DNA of 7,822 bases from Methylobacter sp. (GTDB lineage: Bacteria; Pseudomonadota; Gammaproteobacteria; Methylococcales; Methylomonadaceae): positions 1-7,822 of the forward strand of contig PMJA01000207.1 in NCBI GenBank assembly GCA_003158415.1. Reading direction: 5' to 3'. How positions within the stretch are numbered: position 1 is the first letter of the stretch; every line of letters starts with the position of its first letter. The position numbers and the translations under genes were made by a program. A model generated the notes under the pieces. The model ran no database searches. It saw nothing but the letters and a program-made list of their open reading frames with translations, and was not told the DNA's origin. This document shows positions 1-6,524 of the stretch, one piece after another.

Positions 1-1355
1 CCGGCCACGGTGACCAAGGTGCCGGTGAGCATCGGCATAGCCGTTGAGGTGTAGGCAAACGAGGCGGCTTTGATCCTGTCCCAGCCTTGCTCCATTTTGG
101 AGGACATCATTTCCACGGCAATAATGGCGTCATCCACCAATAAACCCAGGGCCAGAATCAGCGCTCCCAGCGAGATTTTATGCAGCCCGATCCCATTGAG
201 GTACATTACCAAAAAGGTGCTCGCCAACACCACCGGTATGGTAATGGCGACCACAATGCCGCTACGCCAGCCCAATGAAATCAAGCTTACACTGAGCACT
301 ATCACCAAGGCCTCCACCAGCGATCTCACAAAATCGTTAACGGAATTGGCGACAATTTTCGGCTGCAAGGTGACGGGGTTAAGGAACAAGCCTACCGTTA
401 ATCGCGGCCCAATCTGCGCGATGACTTTATCCAGTTCATGACCCAAACCTATCACATCGCCACCGTCTTTCATGCTGATGCCCAATAACAAGGCTTCCTT
501 GCCTTGAAAACGTATGCGGTCATGCGGCGGATCTTCATAACCGCGATAAGCCCGCGCGACATCGCCAAGTCGAAAATCCTGGTTGTTGGCGCGTAGCGGC
601 AAGTTACGCAAATCATCTAAGGTATTGTAACGCCCTGATACTTCAATGCGTATGTGCTCGTCGGCCGAATCAAAAGTACCGCCGCGCACTATCGTATTTT
701 GCGCCTGTAAAATACCGATCAGCGTGTTGGTGTTGATGCCTAGCGTCACCAGCTTGGCATTTGAAATCTCGATAAACAGTCGCTGCTTCTGTTCGCCAAA
801 AAACTCAACTTTCGCCACATCGTTGATTTTTAAAAGCTCGGTTCTAATTAGCTCGGCCTGTTTTTTGAGCGCGGCATAATCAAAGCCGTCGCCGGTCAAA
901 GCGTACATGCTGCCGTACACGTCGCTAAACTCATCGTTGAAGGTCAGGCTTTCGATGTTTTGCGGCAAGGTATGGCGTATATCGGTCACTTTTTTGCGCA
1001 CCTGATACCAGACTTCGGGTATGTCTTTGGATAAAGTGTTATCTTTGGCCATAATAAAAATCATGGACTCGCCGGGCCGTGAAAAACTGGTGATATAGTC
1101 CAGATGCGGGAGCTCCTGGATTTTCTTTTCCAGTTTGTCGGTGACTTGTTGCTCGACTTCTTGCGCACTGGCACCCGGCCAGGTGGTATGCACCAGCATC
1201 ATCTTAAAGGTAAAAGGTGGGTCTTCGGATTGCCCTAGTTTTGTATAGCTCAACAATCCGGCGATAGTCAGCATCAGCATCAAATACAGAACCAGTGTTT
1301 GATGGTTTAACGCCCAATCAGACAAGTTAAAACGGGATGTTGATTTTTCACTCAT
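1..1355 (-). CDS. RND efflux pump permease, TriC/MexK-like (partial, N-terminal 451 residues)
   Basis: Inner-membrane proton-driven permease of the resistance-nodulation-division (AcrB/HAE1-like) superfamily, which moves drugs, solvents or detergents out through a tripartite pump. The visible frame is open for 451 codons and runs off the left edge, so less than half of a roughly 1,000-residue protein is present. TM1 lies near residues 21-36, followed by a periplasmic porter region containing TWPGAS (58-63), then TM2 (about 345-361), TM3 (367-387) and TM4 (395-415). TM4 carries GLLVDDAIIAVE with the adjacent Asp408-Asp409 pair, the proton-relay residues equivalent to AcrB Asp407/Asp408. The start is fixed by GAGG at 1363-1366, 7 nt before ATG. 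That ATG overlaps the stop of the fusion-protein gene (ATGA), implying translational coupling. The N-terminal sequence resembles the TriC/MexK clade more than AcrB, from remembered family sequences. The substrate cannot be deduced. Confidence 0.95.
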   Translation of the reverse strand, partial: MSEKSTSRFNLSDWALNHQTLVLYLMLMLTIAGLLSYTKLGQSEDPPFTFKMMLVHTTWPGASAQEVEQQVTDKLEKKIQELPHLDYITSFSRPGESMIFIMAKDNTLSKDIPEVWYQVRKKVTDIRHTLPQNIESLTFNDEFSDVYGSMYALTGDGFDYAALKKQAELIRTELLKINDVAKVEFFGEQKQRLFIEISNAKLVTLGINTNTLIGILQAQNTIVRGGTFDSADEHIRIEVSGRYNTLDDLRNLPLRANNQDFRLGDVARAYRGYEDPPHDRIRFQGKEALLLGISMKDGGDVIGLGHELDKVIAQIGPRLTVGLFLNPVTLQPKIVANSVNDFVRSLVEALVIVLSVSLISLGWRSGIVVAITIPVVLASTFLVMYLNGIGLHKISLGALILALGLLVDDAIIAVEMMSSKMEQGWDRIKAASFAYTSTAMPMLTGTLVTVA

Positions 1356-2428
1356 GGCGCAGCCTCAATTACCGGCTTTACCTGTTGGCCTTTGATGAGT
1401 GTATGTACCCCGGCTATGGCGATTTTTTCACCCGCTTGCAGGCCGTCAGCTATAACTACGCCATCCTCTCTAAACGGGCCTGCGACAACGGCACGCGGCT
1501 GCGCTTTATTATTGGGATCTATTACCCACACCGTTTTATTGCCGTTGATTTCCGTCAGTGCGCTGGCGGGTATCAGAAACTCTGCGTCCTGTAAGTCATT
1601 GGGCTGATCGAATTTGACGCCTGCGGTCATGCCTGGTTTTACCAATTCATCGGCATTATTAATCGTTATGCGGACATTAAAGGCGCGGGTGGCGGAATCT
1701 GCGACCGGGGCAATTTCGCGCACCACGCCGGTATAGGTTTTTTGTTGATCCGCCCACATTTTTATAATGACCGGCGCAGTCAGCTTGACTTCCGTTATGC
1801 GTGATTCCGGCACGGCAACCAATACGTCCGTCTCTTGGGTGCCTGCAATAATGGCAACCGTTTCGCCGACCTGCATGACTTGTCCAGGCTCAGCATGAAT
1901 CATGACCATCACGCCGTCGCGATCTGCGGTTAAATTGGCGTATTGCGATTGATTGGCCGAAACATGCGCTTGCGCTTTGACTTGCGCCAGTCGTGCGGCG
2001 GCTGTTTTAAGCTGGGCTTCCCGTATATCCAATGCCGATGCCGAAATGAATTTTTTAGCAAACAATTGGCGTTGACGCATAGCTTCGGCCAGCGCCAGCG
2101 CATAATCGGCTTCCGCAGCGCGCACATCCGCCTGAGCCGCCGTCGCGCTTAAATGGGTGTCGGCAGGATCCAGCCGGGCTATGAGCTGGCCTTTTTTAAC
2201 CCGCGCGCCGACATCCACCTTGCGTTCTATGATTTTGCCATTGATTCTAAAGCCCTGGCTGGATTCATAGCGGGGACGCACTTCACCGACCAAGGTCATG
2301 GCGTTGGCGGCGGCTTTTTCCCCTACCACCCTAACCAGCGCGGGGCGGGGCGGTGGTTCTGAGGGTGCAGGCTTATTGCAGCCTGCCAGTAAGGTTAGCA
2401 ATAGCAATGCCGGAAGTTTGTTGTTCAT
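1352..2428 (-). CDS. RND efflux periplasmic adaptor (membrane fusion lipoprotein, HlyD/AcrA family)
   Basis: Adaptor that bridges the RND permease and an outer-membrane channel. The preferred start gives 358 residues with a textbook lipoprotein signal: MNNK n-region, Leu-rich core, and lipobox LLAG-Cys17. Residue +2 after Cys is Asn rather than the Asp that retains E. coli lipoproteins in the inner membrane, though adaptors are often inner-membrane anchored. After the signal come a first half-lipoyl segment (VDVGARVKKGQLIARLD), an Ala/Gln-rich alpha-hairpin rich in heptads, a second half-lipoyl segment (GVMVMIHAEPGQVMQVGE), and beta-barrel and membrane-proximal domains ending with VKPGMTAGV and a C-terminal beta region. 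A start 10 codons upstream (ATG at 2458) is also open, but its extra residues are acidic and spoil the n-region, and its AGGA abuts the ATG; the chosen ATG has GAAGA 7 nt upstream. It lies in the operon behind the repressor and overlaps the permease gene by 4 nt. Confidence 0.93.
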   Translation of the reverse strand: MNNKLPALLLLTLLAGCNKPAPSEPPPRPALVRVVGEKAAANAMTLVGEVRPRYESSQGFRINGKIIERKVDVGARVKKGQLIARLDPADTHLSATAAQADVRAAEADYALALAEAMRQRQLFAKKFISASALDIREAQLKTAAARLAQVKAQAHVSANQSQYANLTADRDGVMVMIHAEPGQVMQVGETVAIIAGTQETDVLVAVPESRITEVKLTAPVIIKMWADQQKTYTGVVREIAPVADSATRAFNVRITINNADELVKPGMTAGVKFDQPNDLQDAEFLIPASALTEINGNKTVWVIDPNNKAQPRAVVAGPFREDGVVIADGLQAGEKIAIAGVHTLIKGQQVKPVIEAAP

Positions 2429-2460
2429 GTGCTGGTCTTCAAAAGTTGGAATTTTCATTC

Positions 2461-3102
2461 CTAATTAAGGCTTTCAGGATGCTGTAGCAGGCCGCGTAAA
2501 ATCGCGCTTTGCATTAAATGTAAACGCTTTTCTATGTCCGTCCAATGTATCCAGGTCTCATGGCCCAGCGCAATTTCCAGCGAGCACACGCCATGCGTAC
2601 TCGCCCATAGCGTTTGGGCGATCAATTCAGAATCGGTGATGTCTGCTTTAAATAAATGCGCGTCATACGCTGCTTGCACTACCAGCTTTAACTGGGCATA
2701 GCCGTCTTGTTCGGTATTGCCCTGCTGAATTTTGGTGATGTCCAAGTTACACGGCGCGCGCGGTGTCATAAACATGAGCCGATAATGGTTGGGGTGGCTC
2801 AAGGCAAACTGCGCATAGCCTATACACAGGGCTTGTATGCGCTCAATTAAGCCGGGCAACTGCATAATGTCGCGCATACCGCTGGCGAGTGCTAAAAAAT
2901 CTTCATCACATACCGCTTGCAGCAAAGCTTCTTTATCGGCAAAGTGGTTGTATAAAGTCGTCGCCGAGTAATTGATTTTTCTGGCGATTTCGCGCATGGA
3001 AACCGCTTCGATACCGAGCTCTACAAACAGTGTGCGGGCGGCATCCAGGATAAGGGTGCGCAGTTTTTCACGGTCTTCGGGCGATTTAATTTTGGGCGGC
3101 AT
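2461..3102 (-). CDS. TetR/AcrR-family transcriptional repressor, WHG-type C-terminal domain
   Basis: Predicted ligand-responsive dimeric repressor of the efflux operon that it heads. The 213-residue length is typical for TetR proteins. The N-terminal DNA-binding domain spans about residues 14-64: the first helix LILDAARTLFVELG, then the helix-turn-helix VSMREIARKINYSATTLYNH (35-54) followed by FADKEALL. The C-terminal ligand/dimer region contains HPNHYRLMF (103-111), characteristic of the WHG (TetR_C_33) subgroup. It is first in the operon, ending 2 nt before the longer possible start of the adaptor gene, so repressor and pump are probably made from one transcript under negative autoregulation; this is inferred from position, from the family, and from the twin palindromes directly upstream. 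The ATG lacks an obvious Shine-Dalgarno sequence: the preceding 18 nt are nearly all A/T. The inducer is unknown. Confidence 0.93.
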   Translation of the reverse strand: MPPKIKSPEDREKLRTLILDAARTLFVELGIEAVSMREIARKINYSATTLYNHFADKEALLQAVCDEDFLALASGMRDIMQLPGLIERIQALCIGYAQFALSHPNHYRLMFMTPRAPCNLDITKIQQGNTEQDGYAQLKLVVQAAYDAHLFKADITDSELIAQTLWASTHGVCSLEIALGHETWIHWTDIEKRLHLMQSAILRGLLQHPESLN

Positions 3103-3120
3103 AGTGAATAAATAAAAAAG

Positions 3121-3147
3121 TTAACGGTGTTAAGTTAACAGTGTTAA
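3121..3147. promoter_or_regulatory. Candidate TetR operator: two tandem TTAAC-N3-GTTAA palindromes
   Basis: Two perfect 13-bp inverted repeats, TTAACGGTGTTAA (3121-3133) and TTAACAGTGTTAA (3135-3147), are separated by one G, so their centres are 14 bp apart and they also form a direct repeat differing at one base. They end 18 bp upstream of the repressor ATG. Paired symmetric sites next to the gene are typical of TetR autoregulation, so this is the likely binding site. Read on the minus strand, each copy also contains TTAACA, a 5/6 match to a sigma-70 -35 box, but no convincing -10 follows at the right spacing, so the promoter is not assigned. The repeats are seen; the regulator assignment is inference. 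Confidence 0.6.
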
Positions 3148-3197
3148 GTTTAAAAGTAAAGGCTGGAGATAGATAATCCTAGAAAAACCTTTTTTAC

Positions 3198-3220
3198 CAC
3201 AGAGACACAGAGACGCAGAG
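3198..3220. repeat. Short tandem repeat, CACAGAGA x 2.9 (dispersed-repeat-like)
   Basis: Three consecutive 8-nt units, CACAGAGA, CACAGAGA and CGCAGAG, lie in the gap between the divergent repressor and DUF2905 genes, after a run of T. Sequences of this ACCACAGAGACACAGAG type recur in intergenic regions of many bacterial genomes (general recollection), so this is probably a fragment of a dispersed repeat rather than a local regulatory site. It shares an 8-nt CACAGANN period with the hairpin at 3545-3593. Confidence 0.55.
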
Positions 3221-3280
3221 TTTATTGAGAGTAAAAGCCTTTATGATATGTCTTGCGGATTTTGGATTGAGGATTAAGCG

Positions 3281-3496
3281 ATGGCATTCGGAAAATTACT
3301 GGCGACTATAGGCGTGATATTGGTGGTGCTGGGGCTGATTATCAGTTATGCGCCGTGGCTGATTAGCTGGTTCGGGAAGTTACCCGGCGATATTCATATT
3401 GAAGATGAAAATAAACGGATTTTTATACCGATCACTTCGATGTTTGTGGTCAGTATTATTTTAACGATTATCGCCAATTTATTTTTTCGTAAATAA
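3281..3496 (+). CDS. DUF2905 family small membrane protein
   Basis: A 71-residue protein with two predicted membrane helices, about residues 6-23 and 49-68, joined by a short polar loop containing FGKLPGDIHIEDEN (31-44). The LPGDI.IE signature between two helices and the roughly 70-residue size match the DUF2905 family, whose function is unknown. It probably sits in the cytoplasmic membrane. The start is well supported by GAGG at 3269-3272, 8 nt before ATG. Upstream, TATGAT at 3242-3247 is a 5/6 match to a -10 box, but no good -35 is at the right distance, so the promoter is uncertain. The gene is single: divergent from the efflux operon and convergent with ppdK, so its neighbours suggest no role. 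Confidence 0.88.
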   Translation: MAFGKLLATIGVILVVLGLIISYAPWLISWFGKLPGDIHIEDENKRIFIPITSMFVVSIILTIIANLFFRK

Positions 3497-3544
3497 TGTT
3501 AGGTATTTTTCTAAGAAATTGTAAGTTGAAGAGTGACGATAAGT

Positions 3545-3593
3545 CGCCACAGATTCACTGATTATATAAAGATCAATCTGCGAATCTGTGGCG
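3545..3593. repeat. Long inverted repeat between convergent genes (dispersed palindrome, possible bidirectional terminator)
   Basis: CGCCACAGATTC (3545-3556) and GAATCTGTGGCG (3582-3593) are perfect 12-nt complements around a 25-nt loop, and an inner GATT/AATC pair (3560-3563 with 3575-3578) can extend the structure across a 3-nt internal loop. It lies between the ends of the DUF2905 gene and ppdK, where a hairpin serving both transcripts would be useful. Neither side is followed by a good run of U, so it is not a standard intrinsic terminator. The arms repeat an 8-nt CACAGANN pattern like the element at 3198-3220, suggesting a REP- or MITE-like dispersed palindrome. Confidence 0.65.
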
Positions 3594-3619
3594 GTTATGT
3601 TTTGCAAGTTACAGAGGGA

Positions 3620-6367
3620 TCAACCCACCCTGTAATCAGCCTCCAGCAATTTCGCATGGGCCGCCGCTAGTCTGGCGATGGGGATGCGCGGGGCTGAACA
3701 GGAGACGTAATCCAGTTTGATATGGTGACAAAAACGTATCGATTGCGGATGACCGCCTTGTTCGCCACAAATACCTATTTTGATGTCGGGGCGGGTTTTG
3801 CGGCCTGAATCGGCGGTCATTTTCATTAATTGACCGACGCCTTTGGCATCCAGCACTTCAAACGGGTTGTCTTCAAGCAAGCCGGTTTCGTTGTAGAGCG
3901 GTAGGAATTTGTTTTCTGCATCTTCGCGTGAAAATGAGAAGGTCGCCTGGGTTAAGTCATTGGTGCCGAACGAGAAAAACTCCGCGACTTGAGCCAATTC
4001 TCCGGCGCGGGTGCAGGCCCTGACGGTTTCCACCATAGTTCCGAATTTAAATTCCAGCCTGAGACCGTATTGACTTTCGACTTCCTGTTGAATCTGATCG
4101 ACGTAGGCTTTTACTTTTATCAATTCCTGTACGGTAATAACCTGGGGCACCATGATTTCAGGCAAAATCGGAGTGCCTTGTTTAGTGCACAGCGCTACGG
4201 CTTCCAGTATGGAGCGGATTTGCATCTGGTAAATTTCAGGGTACGACATACCCAGACGCACGCCACGGTGTCCCAGCATGGGATTGACTTCGTACAATTC
4301 CTTGACTTTCTTCAGCATCAATTCTTTTTTAGCGATCGCTTTATTGATGACTTCCTCGTTCAAATGATCGAACGGCGCGGGTAATGATGCATGCAATCCC
4401 AGCGTATCCAGTGCTACCTGTTGGCCTTGGATCATCACCTTATATTGATTCAAGGATTTTATTTCATCTTCCAGCTGGTGTTCGCTGGGCAGGAATTCAT
4501 GCATCGGCGGATCCAGCAGCCGCACCGTGACAGGGTAGGGCGACATAGCCTCAAAGATTTGTTTAAAGTCATCGCGCTGGATTGGAAATAATTTTTCCAA
4601 CGCGCTCAGTCTGGCTTCTTTGCTGTCGGCCAGTATCATATCGATGACCAAAGGCAGGCGATCCGAGGCATTAAACATACGCTCGGTACGGCACAAACCG
4701 ATGCCGGTTGCGCCGTAGCTGAGCGCCATGCGGGCGCGTTCCGGCGTATCGACGTTGGCATGCACTTCCAATTCGGCAAACTCATCGGCCCAGGATAATA
4801 AGGTTTTTAACTCATCGGAAAATGACGGTTCTATGGTTGCGATTTGGCCCAGATAGATAAGCCCGGTGCTGCCGTCTATGGTGATGATGTCGCCTTCGCG
4901 GATATGCAGGTCGCCGATAACAGCTTGGCGGGCGCGCACATCGATTTTAATGTCTTCGGCACCGGCAATACAGGCCTTGCCCATGCCCCGGGCCACTACG
5001 GCGGCATGTGAAGTTTTACCGCCGCGACTGGTCAAGATGCCCTGGGCGGCAAAAAAGCCGTGTATGTCTTCGGGCTTGGTTTCTTCCCGCAGTAATATGA
5101 CCAATTCACCGGCGCGGCCCATTAATTCGGCGGTGTCGGCATCAAACACGCACTTGCCGAAGGCTGCGCCGGGCGACGCAGGCAGGCCCTGAGCCACAGG
5201 CAGGGCCTTGTTGGCGGGATCCAGTTGCGGATGCAGCAGCTGTTCCAGTAATTCGGGGTTGATGCGCAATAAGGCCTGTTCCTTGCTGATTAGGCCTTCG
5301 GTCACCATTTCCACCGACGTGCGCACCATGGCTGTCGCGTTCATTTTACCGTTACGTGTTTGCAAACAGTACAGTATGCCGCCTTGAATCGTGTATTCGT
5401 AATCCTGAACTTCATGGTAATGGGCTTCAAGTTTGTTGCGCAAATCGACCAGCTGCCGGTAAAGATCCGGCATTTCTACCGCCAATTCCTGCACCGGTTT
5501 CGGTGTGCGTATGCCGGCAACCACGTCTTCGCCTTGCGCATTAACCAGATATTCGCCGTACATTTCATTAACGCCGGTGCCTGGATTGCGGGTAAAGCCG
5601 ACGCCGGTTGCGCAATCATTGCCCATATTGCCGAACACCATGGCGACGACATTAACGGCTGTGCCGTTGGCCATATTCGGCGTAATATGAAATTCGCGCC
5701 GGTAATCGACGGCGCGTTTGCCCGACCAGGAATTGAAGACGGCTTTAATGGACAATTCCAGCTGTTCATAAACATCTTCAGGAAAAGGCCTACCTGTTTC
5801 TTCCAAAACCACCTGCAAAAACAGTTCGCTGATTTGGCGTAAATGGTTAGCATCCAGGCCTATGTCGGCCTTAACTCCGGCTTGCTTCTTGATGGCGGCA
5901 AAATGCAGGTCGAATTTCTCATCATCGATACCCAAGGCAACCTTGCCGAATAACTGGATAAAACGGCGGTAAGCGTCGTAGGCAAAGCGGGCGTCGCCGG
6001 TCTGCTCGATCAGGCCGGTCAAAGTTCCGGCATTGAGGCCTAAATTCAGGATGGTATCCATCATGCCGGGCATAGAAATGGCCGAGCCTGAGCGTACCGA
6101 CACCAGTAATGGATTGTGGCTATCGCCAAACTGCTTACCAGAAAGCGCTTCAACTTCGGAGATATGGATTTTAACTTCTTCCAGCAAACCGTCGGGTAAT
6201 TGATGGTTTTCGAGATAATCCAGACAGGTTTTGGTGGTGATGACAAACCCCGGCGGGACATTGAGTCCTATTTGCGTCATTTCGCACAGATTAGCGCCTT
6301 TACCGCCCAATAGACCTTTATTTTTACCATCGCCTTTTTGAAATGAATAGATATAATTTTCAGTCAT
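3620..6367 (-). CDS. ppdK: Pyruvate, phosphate dikinase
   Basis: Cytoplasmic enzyme interconverting pyruvate + ATP + Pi with phosphoenolpyruvate + AMP + PPi, acting in gluconeogenesis or PPi-linked glycolysis. The 915-residue length is close to bacterial PPDKs (about 870-910). The N-terminal nucleotide-binding domain shows GGKGANL (21-27), PPGF (38-41) and VRSGSAISMPGMMDT with Arg92, a conserved ATP-site residue. The swivelling phosphohistidine domain carries SRGGKTSHAAVVARGMG with catalytic His454 and, two residues earlier, Thr452, the site controlled by PPDK regulatory proteins in plants and some bacteria. The C-terminal PEP/pyruvate TIM barrel contains LGHRGVRLG, FGTNDLTQ, GICGEQGG and YVSCSAPRIPIARLA with catalytic Cys890. 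The ATG at 6367 is preferred to an in-frame TTG four codons upstream because GGAAG (6373-6377) sits 5 nt before the ATG and overlaps that TTG. No regulatory-protein gene is nearby. PEP synthase was considered and is a worse match. Confidence 0.97.
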   Translation of the reverse strand: MTENYIYSFQKGDGKNKGLLGGKGANLCEMTQIGLNVPPGFVITTKTCLDYLENHQLPDGLLEEVKIHISEVEALSGKQFGDSHNPLLVSVRSGSAISMPGMMDTILNLGLNAGTLTGLIEQTGDARFAYDAYRRFIQLFGKVALGIDDEKFDLHFAAIKKQAGVKADIGLDANHLRQISELFLQVVLEETGRPFPEDVYEQLELSIKAVFNSWSGKRAVDYRREFHITPNMANGTAVNVVAMVFGNMGNDCATGVGFTRNPGTGVNEMYGEYLVNAQGEDVVAGIRTPKPVQELAVEMPDLYRQLVDLRNKLEAHYHEVQDYEYTIQGGILYCLQTRNGKMNATAMVRTSVEMVTEGLISKEQALLRINPELLEQLLHPQLDPANKALPVAQGLPASPGAAFGKCVFDADTAELMGRAGELVILLREETKPEDIHGFFAAQGILTSRGGKTSHAAVVARGMGKACIAGAEDIKIDVRARQAVIGDLHIREGDIITIDGSTGLIYLGQIATIEPSFSDELKTLLSWADEFAELEVHANVDTPERARMALSYGATGIGLCRTERMFNASDRLPLVIDMILADSKEARLSALEKLFPIQRDDFKQIFEAMSPYPVTVRLLDPPMHEFLPSEHQLEDEIKSLNQYKVMIQGQQVALDTLGLHASLPAPFDHLNEEVINKAIAKKELMLKKVKELYEVNPMLGHRGVRLGMSYPEIYQMQIRSILEAVALCTKQGTPILPEIMVPQVITVQELIKVKAYVDQIQQEVESQYGLRLEFKFGTMVETVRACTRAGELAQVAEFFSFGTNDLTQATFSFSREDAENKFLPLYNETGLLEDNPFEVLDAKGVGQLMKMTADSGRKTRPDIKIGICGEQGGHPQSIRFCHHIKLDYVSCSAPRIPIARLAAAHAKLLEADYRVG

Positions 6368-6372
6368 GGTAG

Positions 6373-6377
6373 CTTCC
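6373..6377 (-). promoter_or_regulatory. ppdK ribosome binding site
   Basis: GGAAG on the minus strand, followed by CTACC and then ATG at 6367, gives a 5-nt spacing. It decides the ppdK start, because the alternative upstream TTG shares its last base with this site and has no Shine-Dalgarno of its own. Confidence 0.7.
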
Positions 6378-6405
6378 AAGTTGAGTAGATGAATATAATC
6401 CGGCG

Positions 6406-6434
6406 ATTATAAAGGGATTTGGTTAAGTTGTGAT
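6406..6434 (-). promoter_or_regulatory. ppdK: Predicted sigma-70 promoter of ppdK
   Basis: On the minus strand a perfect TATAAT -10 (6411-6406) lies 17 bp downstream of ATCACA (6434-6429), a 4/6 match to the -35 consensus TTGACA. Transcription would start near 6399, giving a leader of about 30 nt that includes the GGAAG ribosome binding site. Confidence 0.5.
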
Positions 6435-6486
6435 GAAACCTTAAGAATTGATCATCCAAAACCAGAAAAAATTCTTCCGTAACGCT

Positions 6487-6492
6487 TATAAT
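6487..6492 (+). promoter_or_regulatory. rapA: Predicted -10 element of the rapA promoter
   Basis: TATAAT on the plus strand matches the sigma-70 -10 consensus exactly and lies 32 nt before the rapA ATG, placing transcription start near 6499 and a leader of about 26 nt. The stretch at -35 spacing is A-rich (AGAAAA at 6464-6469) with no match to TTGACA and there is no TGN extension, so the promoter would be weak or activator-dependent. Confidence 0.4.
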
Positions 6493-6524
6493 AGTGTTTT
6501 TTTGATGTGTGGGCAGTTCAATCA

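Noticed and set aside
70..441. Plus-strand open frame of 123 codons, plus another at 646-879
   Set aside because: Both lie opposite the RND permease, whose minus-strand frame has strong family motifs including the Asp-Asp pair; the plus-strand translations are low-complexity Ser/Thr-rich shadows.
1337..1607. Plus-strand open frames across the adaptor/permease junction
   Set aside because: Antisense to the adaptor C-terminus, with no recognisable domain and no ribosome binding site.
3198..3220. CRISPR-like or satellite array
   Set aside because: Only three 8-nt units without spacers; far too short for a CRISPR repeat.
3609..3635. Hairpin over the ppdK stop (TTACAGGG with CCTCTGTAA on the minus strand) as an intrinsic terminator
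   Set aside because: The stem is only about 8 bp with one G-U pair, begins inside the coding sequence, and is followed by mixed sequence rather than a U run.
3989..5842. Several plus-strand and alternate-frame open frames of 60-160 codons within ppdK
   Set aside because: They are shadows of a complete 915-residue PPDK frame with all catalytic motifs in place.
3620..6367. Phosphoenolpyruvate synthase (PpsA) instead of PPDK
   Set aside because: PPDK features are present throughout, including the GGKGANLCEM N-terminus, SMPGMMDT, LGHRGVRLG and the C-terminal YVSCS, and the 915-residue length exceeds the roughly 790 residues of PpsA.
6368..6379. TTG start for ppdK four codons upstream of the chosen ATG
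   Set aside because: The TTG overlaps the GGAAG ribosome binding site that serves the ATG at 6367.
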